A stretch of DNA of 8,215 bases from Aquificaceae bacterium (lineage in GTDB: Bacteria; Aquificota; Aquificia; Aquificales; Aquificaceae): the NCBI GenBank assembly GCA_015490115.1, contig WFYM01000038.1, positions 1 through 8,215 of the forward strand, given 5' to 3'. Below, piece after piece: positions 1 to 5,504 of this stretch. Each line of letters opens with the position of its first letter. Position 1 is the stretch's first letter. A model generated the notes under the pieces. That model ran no database searches, had not been told where the DNA came from, and worked only from the letters and a program-made list of their open reading frames with translations. The translations under genes and the position numbers were made by a program.

Positions 1-7
1 ATGAACT

Positions 8-41
8 TTATAGTTGCAATAAGAATTCGTTATACTATAAT
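8..41 (+). promoter_or_regulatory. Predicted lysR promoter with overlapping palindromic operator
   Basis: A sigma70-like pair is visible: TTGCAA (14-19), a 16-bp spacer and TATAAT (36-41). Transcription would begin about 48, within a few bases of the ATG at 51. Two inverted repeats overlap it. TTATAGT (8-14) pairs with ACTATAA (34-40) across 19 nt. ATAA (19-22) pairs with TTAT (30-33) across 7 nt, which fits the T-N11-A form of a LysR-family binding box (T20, A32). A LysR protein bound here would block its own promoter, the usual negative autoregulation of this family. The elements are seen; binding and start site are inferred. Confidence 0.5.
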
Positions 42-50
42 TAATTTGGT

Positions 51-965
51 ATGATAGACATATCGAAACTCAAAACCTTCGTCACAGTAGCGGATCTCGG
101 CAGCTTCTCGAAGGCTTCCGAGATACTCTACATAACCCAGCCCGCTGTGACCCAGCAGATAAAGGCTCTCGAAAAGACCATAGGTGCCAAGCTCTTCCAG
201 AGGCAGGGAGGGAAGATGTGCCTGACCGAAGAGGGGAAGAGGATATATGAAATAGCCAAGGTCCTCCTCGGGAGCTACGAGGGTCTCATGGAGGAGATAG
301 CGAAGATTAAAAAGGACCTAAAAGACACCCTCTTCCTCGGAGTGAGCGCGACCCCGAGCGAGTACATAGTCCCCTCCTTAATAGCCGAGTTCCACAGGGA
401 GTTTCCGAGTGCAACGGTGAAGGTCTTTACGGGAAACTCCCACGACGTCGAGGAGGGTTTGCTCTCTAGGGTCCTCAACCTCGGCATAATAGAGAGGGAG
501 CCTTCCTCCAAGTTCGTCTCCGTCCCTTGGCTCGAGGACGAGATAGTCTTCTTCACATACCCCGAGAACCCCATAGCGAGGGAGGGAGAGATAGAACCCG
601 AAAGGCTCTATACCGTCGACCTCGTAATGAGAGAGATGAACTCGGGAACTAGGAAGATAGTGAAGGAAGCCCTCGAGAAGCTCGGCATAGTCTTCGAGAG
701 GCTGAACATAAAGATAGAGGCGAACAACAGCAGGACGATAATAAACATAGTAAAGAGCGGGTACGGAAGCTCCTTCCTGTCGAAGGGACTCCTCCTCAAA
801 GAGATAGAAGCCGGGAACTTGGTCCCCGTTAAGATAAAAGGGTTCGACGTCAAGAGAAGGTTCAACATCATATATCCCAAAAACACGAACATAACCTTCC
901 TTGCGAGCAACTTCGTAAAGTTCATCCTCTCAAAGACTAGGGAGATAGCTCCGGAGAAGGTATGA
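51..965 (+). CDS. LysR-family transcriptional regulator (CysL/CbbR-like)
   Basis: A 304-residue protein, the normal length for the LysR family. The N-terminal winged helix-turn-helix spans about residues 4-62, with the recognition region SFSKASEILYITQPAVTQQI at 18-37 matching the family pattern closely. A linker helix (about 63-90) leads to the two-lobed effector-binding domain (about 92-295). Within it, the stretches around TPSEYIVPSLIAEF (101-114) and MNSGTR are reminiscent of the CysL/YeiE/CbbR branch, whose members control sulfur or carbon assimilation. That subgroup assignment is from memory and weak. ATG 51 is chosen because it starts the HTH domain at the usual distance; no Shine-Dalgarno is visible and a -10-like TATAAT ends 9 nt upstream. 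The stop overlaps the HAD gene start by 4 bp, implying co-translation. The effector and targets cannot be read from the sequence. The sox genes are 4 kb away, so a regulatory link is only a possibility. Confidence 0.93.
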   Translation: MIDISKLKTFVTVADLGSFSKASEILYITQPAVTQQIKALEKTIGAKLFQRQGGKMCLTEEGKRIYEIAKVLLGSYEGLMEEIAKIKKDLKDTLFLGVSATPSEYIVPSLIAEFHREFPSATVKVFTGNSHDVEEGLLSRVLNLGIIEREPSSKFVSVPWLEDEIVFFTYPENPIAREGEIEPERLYTVDLVMREMNSGTRKIVKEALEKLGIVFERLNIKIEANNSRTIINIVKSGYGSSFLSKGLLLKEIEAGNLVPVKIKGFDVKRRFNIIYPKNTNITFLASNFVKFILSKTREIAPEKV

Positions 966-1663
966 GACCCGTGATCTTCGACGTGGACGGTGTGATAGTC
1001 GACGTGAGGGAGAGCTACCATATCGCCATAAAGAGAACCGCTGAAGAGTTCCTCGGAAAGGAAGTCCCCCTCGAACTCGTAAGGAAGATAAAGTTCTCAA
1101 AGGCTATAAACAACGACTGGGATGTGACCTACGAGGTCGTAAGGACATTGGGGGGGAAAGTGGACTACGAAAAGCTCGTCGAGAGGTTCACGGAGATCTA
1201 CGAAAACTTAAAACACAGGGAAAGACAGATACTCCCTAAGGATTTCTTCGAGAAGCTAAGGTCAAAAGGGATTCCCCTCGCGGTGGTAACGGGAAGACCA
1301 AAGAGGGACCTCAACTTCGTCCTCGAGAGGTTCGGTCTCTCGGATCTCTTCGAAGTTACCGTGGACGAGGACGACGTAGTCGACAAAAACTTAAGGAAGC
1401 CCCACCCCTTCCCCTTACACCTTTGCATGGAGACCCTCGGGGCGGACTCCGCCGTATATGTCGGTGACACTGGAGCTGACCTCGAGATGGTAAGAAGCTA
1501 CAAAAAGATCTACGGAAAACCCGTTACCTTCGTCCACTTCAAGAAGGTGGTAGACATAGATCTTCCAGCGGACTTCTCGACGGACAGAGAGGACCAGCTC
1601 ATGGACTTCCTTCTTCGAGAGGCTTCGCCGAATCGGGAAGGAGAACGGGGATACCCTCCCTGA
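962..1663 (+). CDS. HAD-superfamily hydrolase, subfamily IA
   Basis: A 233-residue haloacid dehalogenase-like phosphohydrolase, presumably cytoplasmic. All four HAD motifs are intact. Motif I is DVDGV with nucleophile Asp7 and acid/base Asp9. Motif II is VVTGR with Thr110. Motif III is Lys146 in LRKPHP. Motif IV is GDTGAD with Asp169 and Asp173, which bind Mg2+. An alpha-helical cap sits between motifs I and II (about 15-95), typical of subfamily IA. It resembles the hypothetical TIGR01548-type group, but this is from memory; substrate is unknown, with small phosphorylated metabolites such as phosphoglycolate possible. It overlaps lysR by ATGA, so it is probably translationally coupled. The last 20 or so residues (REASPNREGERGYPP) are low in fold-like character. 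They are encoded opposite the conserved C-terminus of the minus-strand Trm112 gene, so this tail may be simple read-out of antisense sequence rather than part of the domain. Confidence 0.88.
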   Translation: MRPVIFDVDGVIVDVRESYHIAIKRTAEEFLGKEVPLELVRKIKFSKAINNDWDVTYEVVRTLGGKVDYEKLVERFTEIYENLKHRERQILPKDFFEKLRSKGIPLAVVTGRPKRDLNFVLERFGLSDLFEVTVDEDDVVDKNLRKPHPFPLHLCMETLGADSAVYVGDTGADLEMVRSYKKIYGKPVTFVHFKKVVDIDLPADFSTDREDQLMDFLLREASPNREGERGYPP

Positions 1664-1778
1664 TCTCATAGAAAACCCTGCACTTTCGGCAAACGAGTAT
1701 ATCCTTTTCTTCCCTGTATTCGAGGTCACCCTTGCAAACCGGACAGGCGAGGATCTTAAGGAGTTCGGGGTCTATCAT
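1599..1778 (-). CDS. Trm112/UPF0434 (YcaR-like) zinc-ribbon protein
   Basis: I translated the minus strand by hand: ATG at 1778-1776, TGA at 1601-1599, 59 residues. It begins MIDPELLKILACPVCKGDLE and contains two zinc knuckles, CPVC (Cys12, Cys15) and CRKC (Cys30, Cys33), followed by FYEIREGIPVLLPDSAKPL (36-54). This is the full Trm112/UPF0434 signature at the usual length of about 60 residues. Trm112 is a small zinc-binding partner that activates methyltransferases acting on tRNA, rRNA or translation factors in archaea and eukaryotes. Bacterial homologues such as E. coli YcaR are less well understood, so the partner here is unknown. Its 3' end overlaps the convergent HAD gene by 65 bp and its start is 17 bp from the divergent acylphosphatase gene. 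There is no Shine-Dalgarno. A minus-strand TATAAT at 1792-1787 ends 8 nt before the ATG, suggesting a leaderless mRNA. Confidence 0.9.
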   Translation of the reverse strand: MIDPELLKILACPVCKGDLEYREEKDILVCRKCRVFYEIREGIPVLLPDSAKPLEEGSP

Positions 1779-1795
1779 GTTTAATAATTATAGGT
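1779..1795. promoter_or_regulatory. 17-bp AT-rich divergent intergenic spacer, likely bidirectional -10 region
   Basis: This spacer separates the start codons of the minus-strand Trm112 gene and the plus-strand acylphosphatase gene. Almost every base is A or T. On the minus strand it reads TATAAT (1792-1787), 8 nt before the Trm112 ATG. On the plus strand AATAAT (1783-1788) lies 7 nt before the acylphosphatase ATG. No convincing -35 element is seen at 16-18 bp for either direction, so the assignment is tentative. Any -35 contacts would have to lie inside the opposite coding sequence. Confidence 0.4.
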
Positions 1796-2065
1796 ATGCG
1801 TTTCAGGATATTCCTCTCGGGTGTAGTTCAGGGGGTGGGGTTCAGATACTTCACAAAGAGGACCGCGGACAGCTATGGTCTTTCAGGCTGGGTGAGGAAC
1901 CTCCCTGACGGGAGGGTAGAGGTCCTCGTAGAGGGGGACGAGGAGGTTCTGTGCCACTTTGTAAAGGACCTCTGGAGGGGACCCCCTTCCGCGAGGGTGG
2001 ACAAAATGGAGCTGATAAGGGAGGAGGCGGATGAACCTCTTCGTGGTTTTGATATTAGGTATTAG
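1796..2065 (+). CDS. acyP: Acylphosphatase
   Basis: An 89-residue cytoplasmic enzyme of the classic acylphosphatase family, which hydrolyses the carboxyl-phosphate bond of acyl phosphates such as acetyl- and carbamoyl-phosphate. The family signatures are intact: GVVQGVGFRYF (9-19), with the phosphate-binding loop and catalytic Arg17, and GWVRNLPDGRVEV (31-43), with the catalytic Asn35. The length matches the usual 90 or so residues. The start at 1796 puts the first beta strand (RFRIFLSG) at the expected position; only a weak AGG lies upstream. The 3' end overlaps the LysM/LytM gene by 35 bp in another frame, so the two are very probably cotranscribed, although no functional link between them is evident. 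Confidence 0.95.
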   Translation: MRFRIFLSGVVQGVGFRYFTKRTADSYGLSGWVRNLPDGRVEVLVEGDEEVLCHFVKDLWRGPPSARVDKMELIREEADEPLRGFDIRY

Positions 2066-2987
2066 CCTGCTCGCCGGGGAAGCCTTCTCCGCCAAGTGCA
2101 GGACCTACTACAGGGTGAAGAAGGGAGACAGCCTCTGGAAGATAGCGGACAGGTATAACCTCTATATAAGGGACATCTTGAGGGCTAACCCCAAGCTCAA
2201 GGGTAAAAAGTATCTGAGGGTGGGCGAAAGGATATGCATACCCTACAAGAGGAAAAAGGCTAAAGGCTACATAATCTACAGGGTAAGACCCGGAGACACC
2301 CTCGAGAAGATAGGAAAAAAGTTCGGAGTGAGCTGGAGGGAGATAAAGAGGATAAACGGGCTGAAGTCTACCACCATAAGGGTGGGTCAGAAGCTGAAGA
2401 TACCGAAAAGGGCGAAGGTAAGGAGGGTAAAGAGGAGGAGGGACGTCATATACATCACCTACAGGGTGAGGAGGGGAGACACCCTCGAGAAGATAGGGAA
2501 GAGGTTCGGAGTTAGCTGGAGGGAGATAAAAAGGGTAAACGGGCTGAGGAGCCACATAATAAGGGTAGGACAGAAGCTTAAGATACCCGTTCCGAGGACA
2601 GCCTTCGAGAGGAGGTTTATAAAGAAGCACAGGATAAAGCTCACCTTCCTTCCTGTCGAGGGTAAGTATAAGAAGGGAGCCAAAGGGATAGACATATACG
2701 CACCTTGCGGGGACGAGATCAGGGTGGTAGACGACGGGAGGGTGATCTACAGCGGTGACGACCTTACCATATACGGGAACATGATAATAGTCGAACACAA
2801 GCACTACCTCTCCATATACGCCTACAACATGCAGAACCTCGTCGAGAGGGGTGAGAGGGTCTCGAAGGGAGAGGTGATAGGGAAGGTAGGTGTAAAGCCC
2901 GGAACGGGAAGGTGCGCCCTCCACTTCGAGCTGAGGGCGAAGGACGGGTCCGTCCTGAACCCCCTTGAATACCTCGTTAAGAAATAG
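2031..2987 (+). CDS. Secreted LysM-repeat protein with degenerate M23 (LytM) domain; putative amidase activator
   Basis: A 318-residue envelope protein. A signal peptide (about 1-20, hydrophobic core LFVVLILGISLLAG, likely cleavage AFS|A) precedes three LysM peptidoglycan-binding domains at about 26-72, 83-127 and 144-188. Basic linkers (such as KRAKVRRVKRRRD) separate them. A C-terminal M23/LytM fold follows (about 205-313). The catalytic residues are missing. The first zinc His of HxxxD is Ala217 (AKGID keeps Asp221). The His of YAHL is replaced in YAYN (263-266). HLHFEL has become ALHFEL, losing the first His but keeping His298. This is the pattern of LytM factors such as EnvC and NlpD, which activate amidases during cell separation, so that role is inferred here. 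Four cysteines (23, 69, 226, 295) could form disulfides. The ATG at 2031 has GGAGG 5 nt upstream, inside acyP. Confidence 0.85.
   Translation: MNLFVVLILGISLLAGEAFSAKCRTYYRVKKGDSLWKIADRYNLYIRDILRANPKLKGKKYLRVGERICIPYKRKKAKGYIIYRVRPGDTLEKIGKKFGVSWREIKRINGLKSTTIRVGQKLKIPKRAKVRRVKRRRDVIYITYRVRRGDTLEKIGKRFGVSWREIKRVNGLRSHIIRVGQKLKIPVPRTAFERRFIKKHRIKLTFLPVEGKYKKGAKGIDIYAPCGDEIRVVDDGRVIYSGDDLTIYGNMIIVEHKHYLSIYAYNMQNLVERGERVSKGEVIGKVGVKPGTGRCALHFELRAKDGSVLNPLEYLVKK
2277..2411 (+). repeat. LysM domain copy, member of a recent intragenic duplication
   Basis: Residues 83-127 of the LysM/LytM protein form the second LysM domain, from YRVRPGDTLEKIG to VGQKLKIPKR. By eye, 37 of 45 residues match the third LysM domain (144-188), while the first domain is clearly more divergent. 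This points to a recent duplication of the domain unit within the gene or to homogenisation between copies. Confidence 0.85.
2460..2594 (+). repeat. Second copy of the duplicated LysM domain
   Basis: Residues 144-188 form the third LysM domain, from YRVRRGDTLEKIG to VGQKLKIPVP. It is nearly the same as the domain encoded 183 bp upstream. Differences are mostly conservative (Lys/Arg, Ile/Val) apart from the loop around residues 174-175. Confidence 0.85.
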
Positions 2988-2993
2988 TAAAAT
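2965..2993 (+). promoter_or_regulatory. Predicted promoter of the rplM-rpsI-argC operon
   Basis: TTGAAT (2965-2970), an exact 17-bp spacer and TAAAAT (2988-2993) form a sigma70-like pair lying across the 3' end of the LysM/LytM gene. Predicted transcription start is about 3000, 0-3 nt before the rplM ATG at 3003. The sequence before that ATG (CTTGCCCC) has no Shine-Dalgarno. A nearly leaderless ribosomal-protein mRNA is implied, although read-through from the upstream gene is also possible as no terminator intervenes. Confidence 0.5.
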
Positions 2994-3002
2994 ACTTGCC
3001 CC

Positions 3003-3437
3003 ATGAAGACTTTCAGGATAAAGCCCCACGAAGTCGAGAGGAAGTGGTGGGTTGTGGACGCCGAGGGGAAGATCTTGGGAAGATTGGCGAGCGAGATAGC
3101 GAAGATACTGAGGGGAAAGCACAAGCCCTACTACCAGCCCGACGTTGACTGTGGCGACTTCGTCATAGTGATAAACGCGGAAAAGGTTAGGGTAACGGGA
3201 AAGAAGCTCGACCAGAAGATCTACTACAGGCACTCGGGATACCCGGGAGGTCTGAAAGAGAGGACACTAAGGTGGATGCTCGAACACAAGCCGGAAGAGG
3301 TCATAAGGCTCGCTGTGAAGAGGATGCTACCCAAAAACAGGCTCGGACACAGGATGCTGAAGAAACTAAAAGTCTACAGGGGTCCCCACCACCCCCACCA
3401 AGCTCAAAAGCCCGAACCTCTGGAGGTAGAAGCATGA
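3003..3437 (+). CDS. rplM: 50S ribosomal protein L13 (uL13)
   Basis: A 144-residue large-subunit ribosomal protein, close to the E. coli length of 142. Family landmarks run in order: WWVVDAEGKILGRLASEIAKILRGKHKP near the N-terminus (about 15-42), DCGDFVIVINAEKV (49-62), HSGYPGGLKERT (77-88), and MLPKNRLGHRMLKKLKVY followed by GPHHPHQAQKP near the end. It is an early-assembly 23S rRNA-binding protein. The next gene, rpsI, follows with an ATGA overlap, the conserved bacterial rplM-rpsI pairing that keeps the two proteins equimolar. The ATG at 3003 is fixed by the family N-terminus even though no Shine-Dalgarno precedes it. Confidence 0.98.
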   Translation: MKTFRIKPHEVERKWWVVDAEGKILGRLASEIAKILRGKHKPYYQPDVDCGDFVIVINAEKVRVTGKKLDQKIYYRHSGYPGGLKERTLRWMLEHKPEEVIRLAVKRMLPKNRLGHRMLKKLKVYRGPHHPHQAQKPEPLEVEA

Positions 3438-3874
3438 CAAAATTAAAAGACTTCAAGATAACACCGGAGAACTCCGTCTACGCCACCGGAAAGAGGAAGG
3501 AGGCTGTCGCGAGGGTCTGGCTCCTCAAAGACCACCCGGACAAGTTCATAGTGAGGGCCGATTCGAGCGGTAAGGAGTATAACTTGAGGGACTACGTCCA
3601 GAGGGAGACCCTCTTTCTGAAGATAATGCTCCCCTTCAAGATAACGGGGACCGAAGGGAAGTTCGGGATATACGCGACGGTAAGGGGGGGAGGAATATCC
3701 GGTCAGGCTGAGGCTATAATGTACGGTGTCGCGAAAGCCCTCGTGAACTACAATCCAGACCTCAGACCCACCCTCAAAAAGGCAGGACTCCTCACGAGGG
3801 ACGCGAGGGAGAAGGAGAGGAAGAAGTACGCCCAGATGGGAGCGAGGGCAAAGTACAGGTGGAGCAAGCGTTAA
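3434..3874 (+). CDS. rpsI: 30S ribosomal protein S9 (uS9)
   Basis: A 146-residue small-subunit protein. Family landmarks are YATGKRKEAVARVWL near the N-terminus, GGGISGQAEAIMYGVAKALV in the middle and the C-terminal KYAQMGARAKYRWSKR, whose terminal Lys-Arg reaches the P-site tRNA in ribosomes. It is slightly longer than the 130 residues of E. coli S9 because of about 15 extra N-terminal residues (MTKLKDFKITPENSV). The start is set at ATG 3434, which overlaps the rplM stop (ATGA) and has GGAGGT at 3422-3427. The frame is also open upstream to an ATG at 3272, but that part merely shadows rplM. The 3' end overlaps argC by 16 bp. Confidence 0.98.
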   Translation: MTKLKDFKITPENSVYATGKRKEAVARVWLLKDHPDKFIVRADSSGKEYNLRDYVQRETLFLKIMLPFKITGTEGKFGIYATVRGGGISGQAEAIMYGVAKALVNYNPDLRPTLKKAGLLTRDAREKERKKYAQMGARAKYRWSKR

Positions 3875-4881
3875 GGGTTACCGTATTCGGACCTTCGGGC
3901 TATACGGGTCTTGAGCTTCTGAGGGTCCTCTCCCAACACCGAAAGGTCGAGGTAGTTCAGGCGGTCTCAGGATCCTTTGCGGGGAAAAGGCTCGGAGAAG
4001 CCATCCCGCACCTCATGGGAACGCCCCTCTCCGAGGTCCCGATCCTCGGGGAACCCGAGGAGGACTTCGACCTCGCCTTTTTGTGCCTTCCCCACGAAGC
4101 CTCCCTCGAGGAGGTCCCAAAGCTCCTCTCCGCAGGAAAGAGGGTGATAGACCTCTCCGGTGCTTACCGTCTAAAGGACCCTTCCGACTACGAGGCTTAC
4201 TACGGCTTTTCCCATACATACCCCGAACTTCTGAAAGAGGCGGTCTACGGACTCCCCGAACTCTTCAGGGAAAAGGTAAAGGGAGCGAAGCTCCTCGCGA
4301 ACCCGGGGTGCTACCCGACAGCCACACTTCTTGGACTTTTCCCCCTCGCCGAAGAGGGTCTCCTCCCCGATAAGGTGACGGTCCACGCCCTCTCTGGAGT
4401 CTCGGGAGCCGGAAGGACCCCCAAACAGCACTTTCACTTTCCCGAGATGGAGTCCAACTTCTTCGCATACTCGGTAGAGAACCACAGGCACGTCCCCGAG
4501 ATGGAAGGTATCTTGAAGGAGGTCTCTGGAAGGGAGGTCAGGATCAGGTTCACCCCTACCGTAGTCCCAGCACCGAGGGGTATCCTCGTTACCCTATACG
4601 TAGAGACCGACCCCTTCGACATCCGTGAGCTTTTTGTGGAAACCTACAGAGAGGAACCCTTTATAAAGGTTGTAGACTCACCCCCGATGGTCAGGTGGGT
4701 CCTCGGAACTAATTTTTGCCTCATATACCCCTTCTACGACAGGAGGACAAAAACCGCGGTTGTCATATCGGTCATAGACAACCTCGGAAAGGGTGCCTCT
4801 CACCAAGCGATCCAGAACATGAACTTAATGGTCGGATTTGAAGAGACGGAAGGTATACCCGTTGCACCCCCCTTCCCTTAA
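3859..4881 (+). CDS. argC: N-acetyl-gamma-glutamyl-phosphate reductase
   Basis: A 340-residue cytoplasmic enzyme of arginine biosynthesis. It reduces N-acetyl-glutamyl phosphate to the semialdehyde with NADPH. The N-terminal Rossmann motif is VTVFGPSGYTGLELLRVL (7-24). The catalytic cysteine is Cys151 in LLANPGCYPTATLLGL. GVSGAGRTPKQ (180-190) and the HRH motif before VPEMEG (209-211) are family signatures and include the likely catalytic His. The length matches the roughly 340 residues of the family. The start is a GTG at 3859 inside rpsI, 16 bp before its end. No ATG or other usual start lies between it and the Rossmann strand, and its Shine-Dalgarno is weak. It is therefore probably translated by coupling to rpsI. 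Pairing argC with ribosomal-protein genes may tie arginine supply to growth, but this is speculation. Confidence 0.96.
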   Translation: MEQALRVTVFGPSGYTGLELLRVLSQHRKVEVVQAVSGSFAGKRLGEAIPHLMGTPLSEVPILGEPEEDFDLAFLCLPHEASLEEVPKLLSAGKRVIDLSGAYRLKDPSDYEAYYGFSHTYPELLKEAVYGLPELFREKVKGAKLLANPGCYPTATLLGLFPLAEEGLLPDKVTVHALSGVSGAGRTPKQHFHFPEMESNFFAYSVENHRHVPEMEGILKEVSGREVRIRFTPTVVPAPRGILVTLYVETDPFDIRELFVETYREEPFIKVVDSPPMVRWVLGTNFCLIYPFYDRRTKTAVVISVIDNLGKGASHQAIQNMNLMVGFEETEGIPVAPPFP

Positions 4882-5026
4882 GGAAATTCTTATATGCGAA
4901 AGGATTTAAATTAGATTTGATTATTCATACATAAGGAATATTTAAGCAAAACCCCGAAGCTCCTATTCTAAATTAATTAACTGCTATCAAGAGTTTGAAA
5001 GGATTAAATCTTTAGGAGGTGGTGGG
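4882..5026 (+). promoter_or_regulatory. AT-rich sox upstream region with candidate operator repeats
   Basis: This 145-bp gap is the only sizeable non-coding stretch and is far more AT-rich than its surroundings, so it very likely carries the sox promoter. No single -35/-10 pair stands out. Candidates include TTGATT (4917-4922) with TATTTA (4939-4944), and TATTCT (4964-4969) without a good -35. TATTC (4922-4926) and GAATA (4936-4940) form an inverted repeat with 9 nt between. GAAAGGATT occurs twice (4898-4906 and 4997-5005), 99 bp apart. ATAA-N7-TTAA (4931-4945) also fits T-N11-A and resembles the box before lysR. The region ends in the strong soxY Shine-Dalgarno AGGAGGT (5014-5020). No terminator hairpin for argC is visible. 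Confidence 0.55.
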
Positions 5027-5482
5027 ATGTTCACGAGAAGGGATCTTTTCAAGTTGGCGGGAGTGGGAGCCGCAGCACTACTTATGGCTCCCGGTTCCGT
5101 TAAGGAGTCGTTCGGTGTCAAGAAGATAAGCATCGACGACGCCCTCAAGCAGCACCTCGGCGTTACCCTCAAGGACCTCAAGCAGAGCAACCTAATAACC
5201 GTCAAGGCTCCTACCATAGCGGAGTCCGGAGCTAACGTCCCCGTTCAGGTGAAGGCTAACATACCCGTCGAGCAGGTGGAGGCTATCTACATCTTCGCCG
5301 ACAACAACTTCAACCCGTGGGTAACGAAGGTGGAACTCTCTCCGATGAACGGTGAGGTCTTCTTCGCAACGAGGATCAAGCTCGCAAAGACCTCACCTGT
5401 GAGGGCTGTAATCAAAATGAAGGACGGTAGCCTCCTCATGGCTTTCAAGGAGGTTAAGGTTACCGTCGGAGGTTGCGGTTAA
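5027..5482 (+). CDS. soxY: Thiosulfate-oxidation sulfur carrier SoxY
   Basis: A 151-residue exported sulfur carrier. A twin-arginine signal (TRRDLFKLAG, residues 3-12, then a hydrophobic stretch to about 22) targets it to Tat. The mature domain has the SoxY immunoglobulin-like features, including NVPVQVKANIP and IYIFADNNFNPWVTKVELSP. The C-terminus is VTVGGCG: Cys150 on the swinging arm bears the thiosulfate-derived substrate. Paracoccus SoxY ends GGCGG, so this one is one Gly shorter. SoxY works as a heterodimer with SoxZ, whose gene follows after 22 bp. SoxZ lacks a signal and must be carried out by SoxY through Tat as a folded pair. AGGAGGT lies 6 nt upstream of the ATG. It is the first gene of the sox cluster. 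Confidence 0.97.
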   Translation: MFTRRDLFKLAGVGAAALLMAPGSVKESFGVKKISIDDALKQHLGVTLKDLKQSNLITVKAPTIAESGANVPVQVKANIPVEQVEAIYIFADNNFNPWVTKVELSPMNGEVFFATRIKLAKTSPVRAVIKMKDGSLLMAFKEVKVTVGGCG

Positions 5483-5504
5483 AAAACTAAAAGGGAGGTA
5501 GGAC

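Noticed and set aside
1..54. A 17-codon upstream reading frame ending in an ATGA overlap with lysR
   Set aside because: The predicted promoter lies inside it, so the ATG at 1 would not be transcribed from that promoter. The peptide has no distinguishing feature.
2942..2955. Inverted repeat GGACGG-GT-CCGTCC
   Set aside because: It is within coding sequence, has a 2-nt loop too tight for a stable hairpin and no T-tract, so probably chance.
2055..3233. A 392-codon open frame on the minus strand across the LysM/LytM gene and rplM
   Set aside because: It is antisense to two clear genes. Rarity of TTA, CTA and TCA codons in the real genes removes antisense stops. The product is repetitive and Pro/Tyr/Leu-rich with no recognisable domain.
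3272..3433. Upstream extension of rpsI to an ATG at 3272
   Set aside because: The extra residues are a frame-shifted shadow of rplM. S9 homology and a good Shine-Dalgarno favour ATG 3434.
4013..4622. Several 60-106 codon frames on both strands within argC
   Set aside because: All are alternative-frame shadows of argC, rich in Arg, Pro and Ser, without family features.
4873..4885. Palindrome CCTTAAGG at the argC stop as a terminator
   Set aside because: There is no loop or T-tract, so it cannot form an intrinsic terminator.
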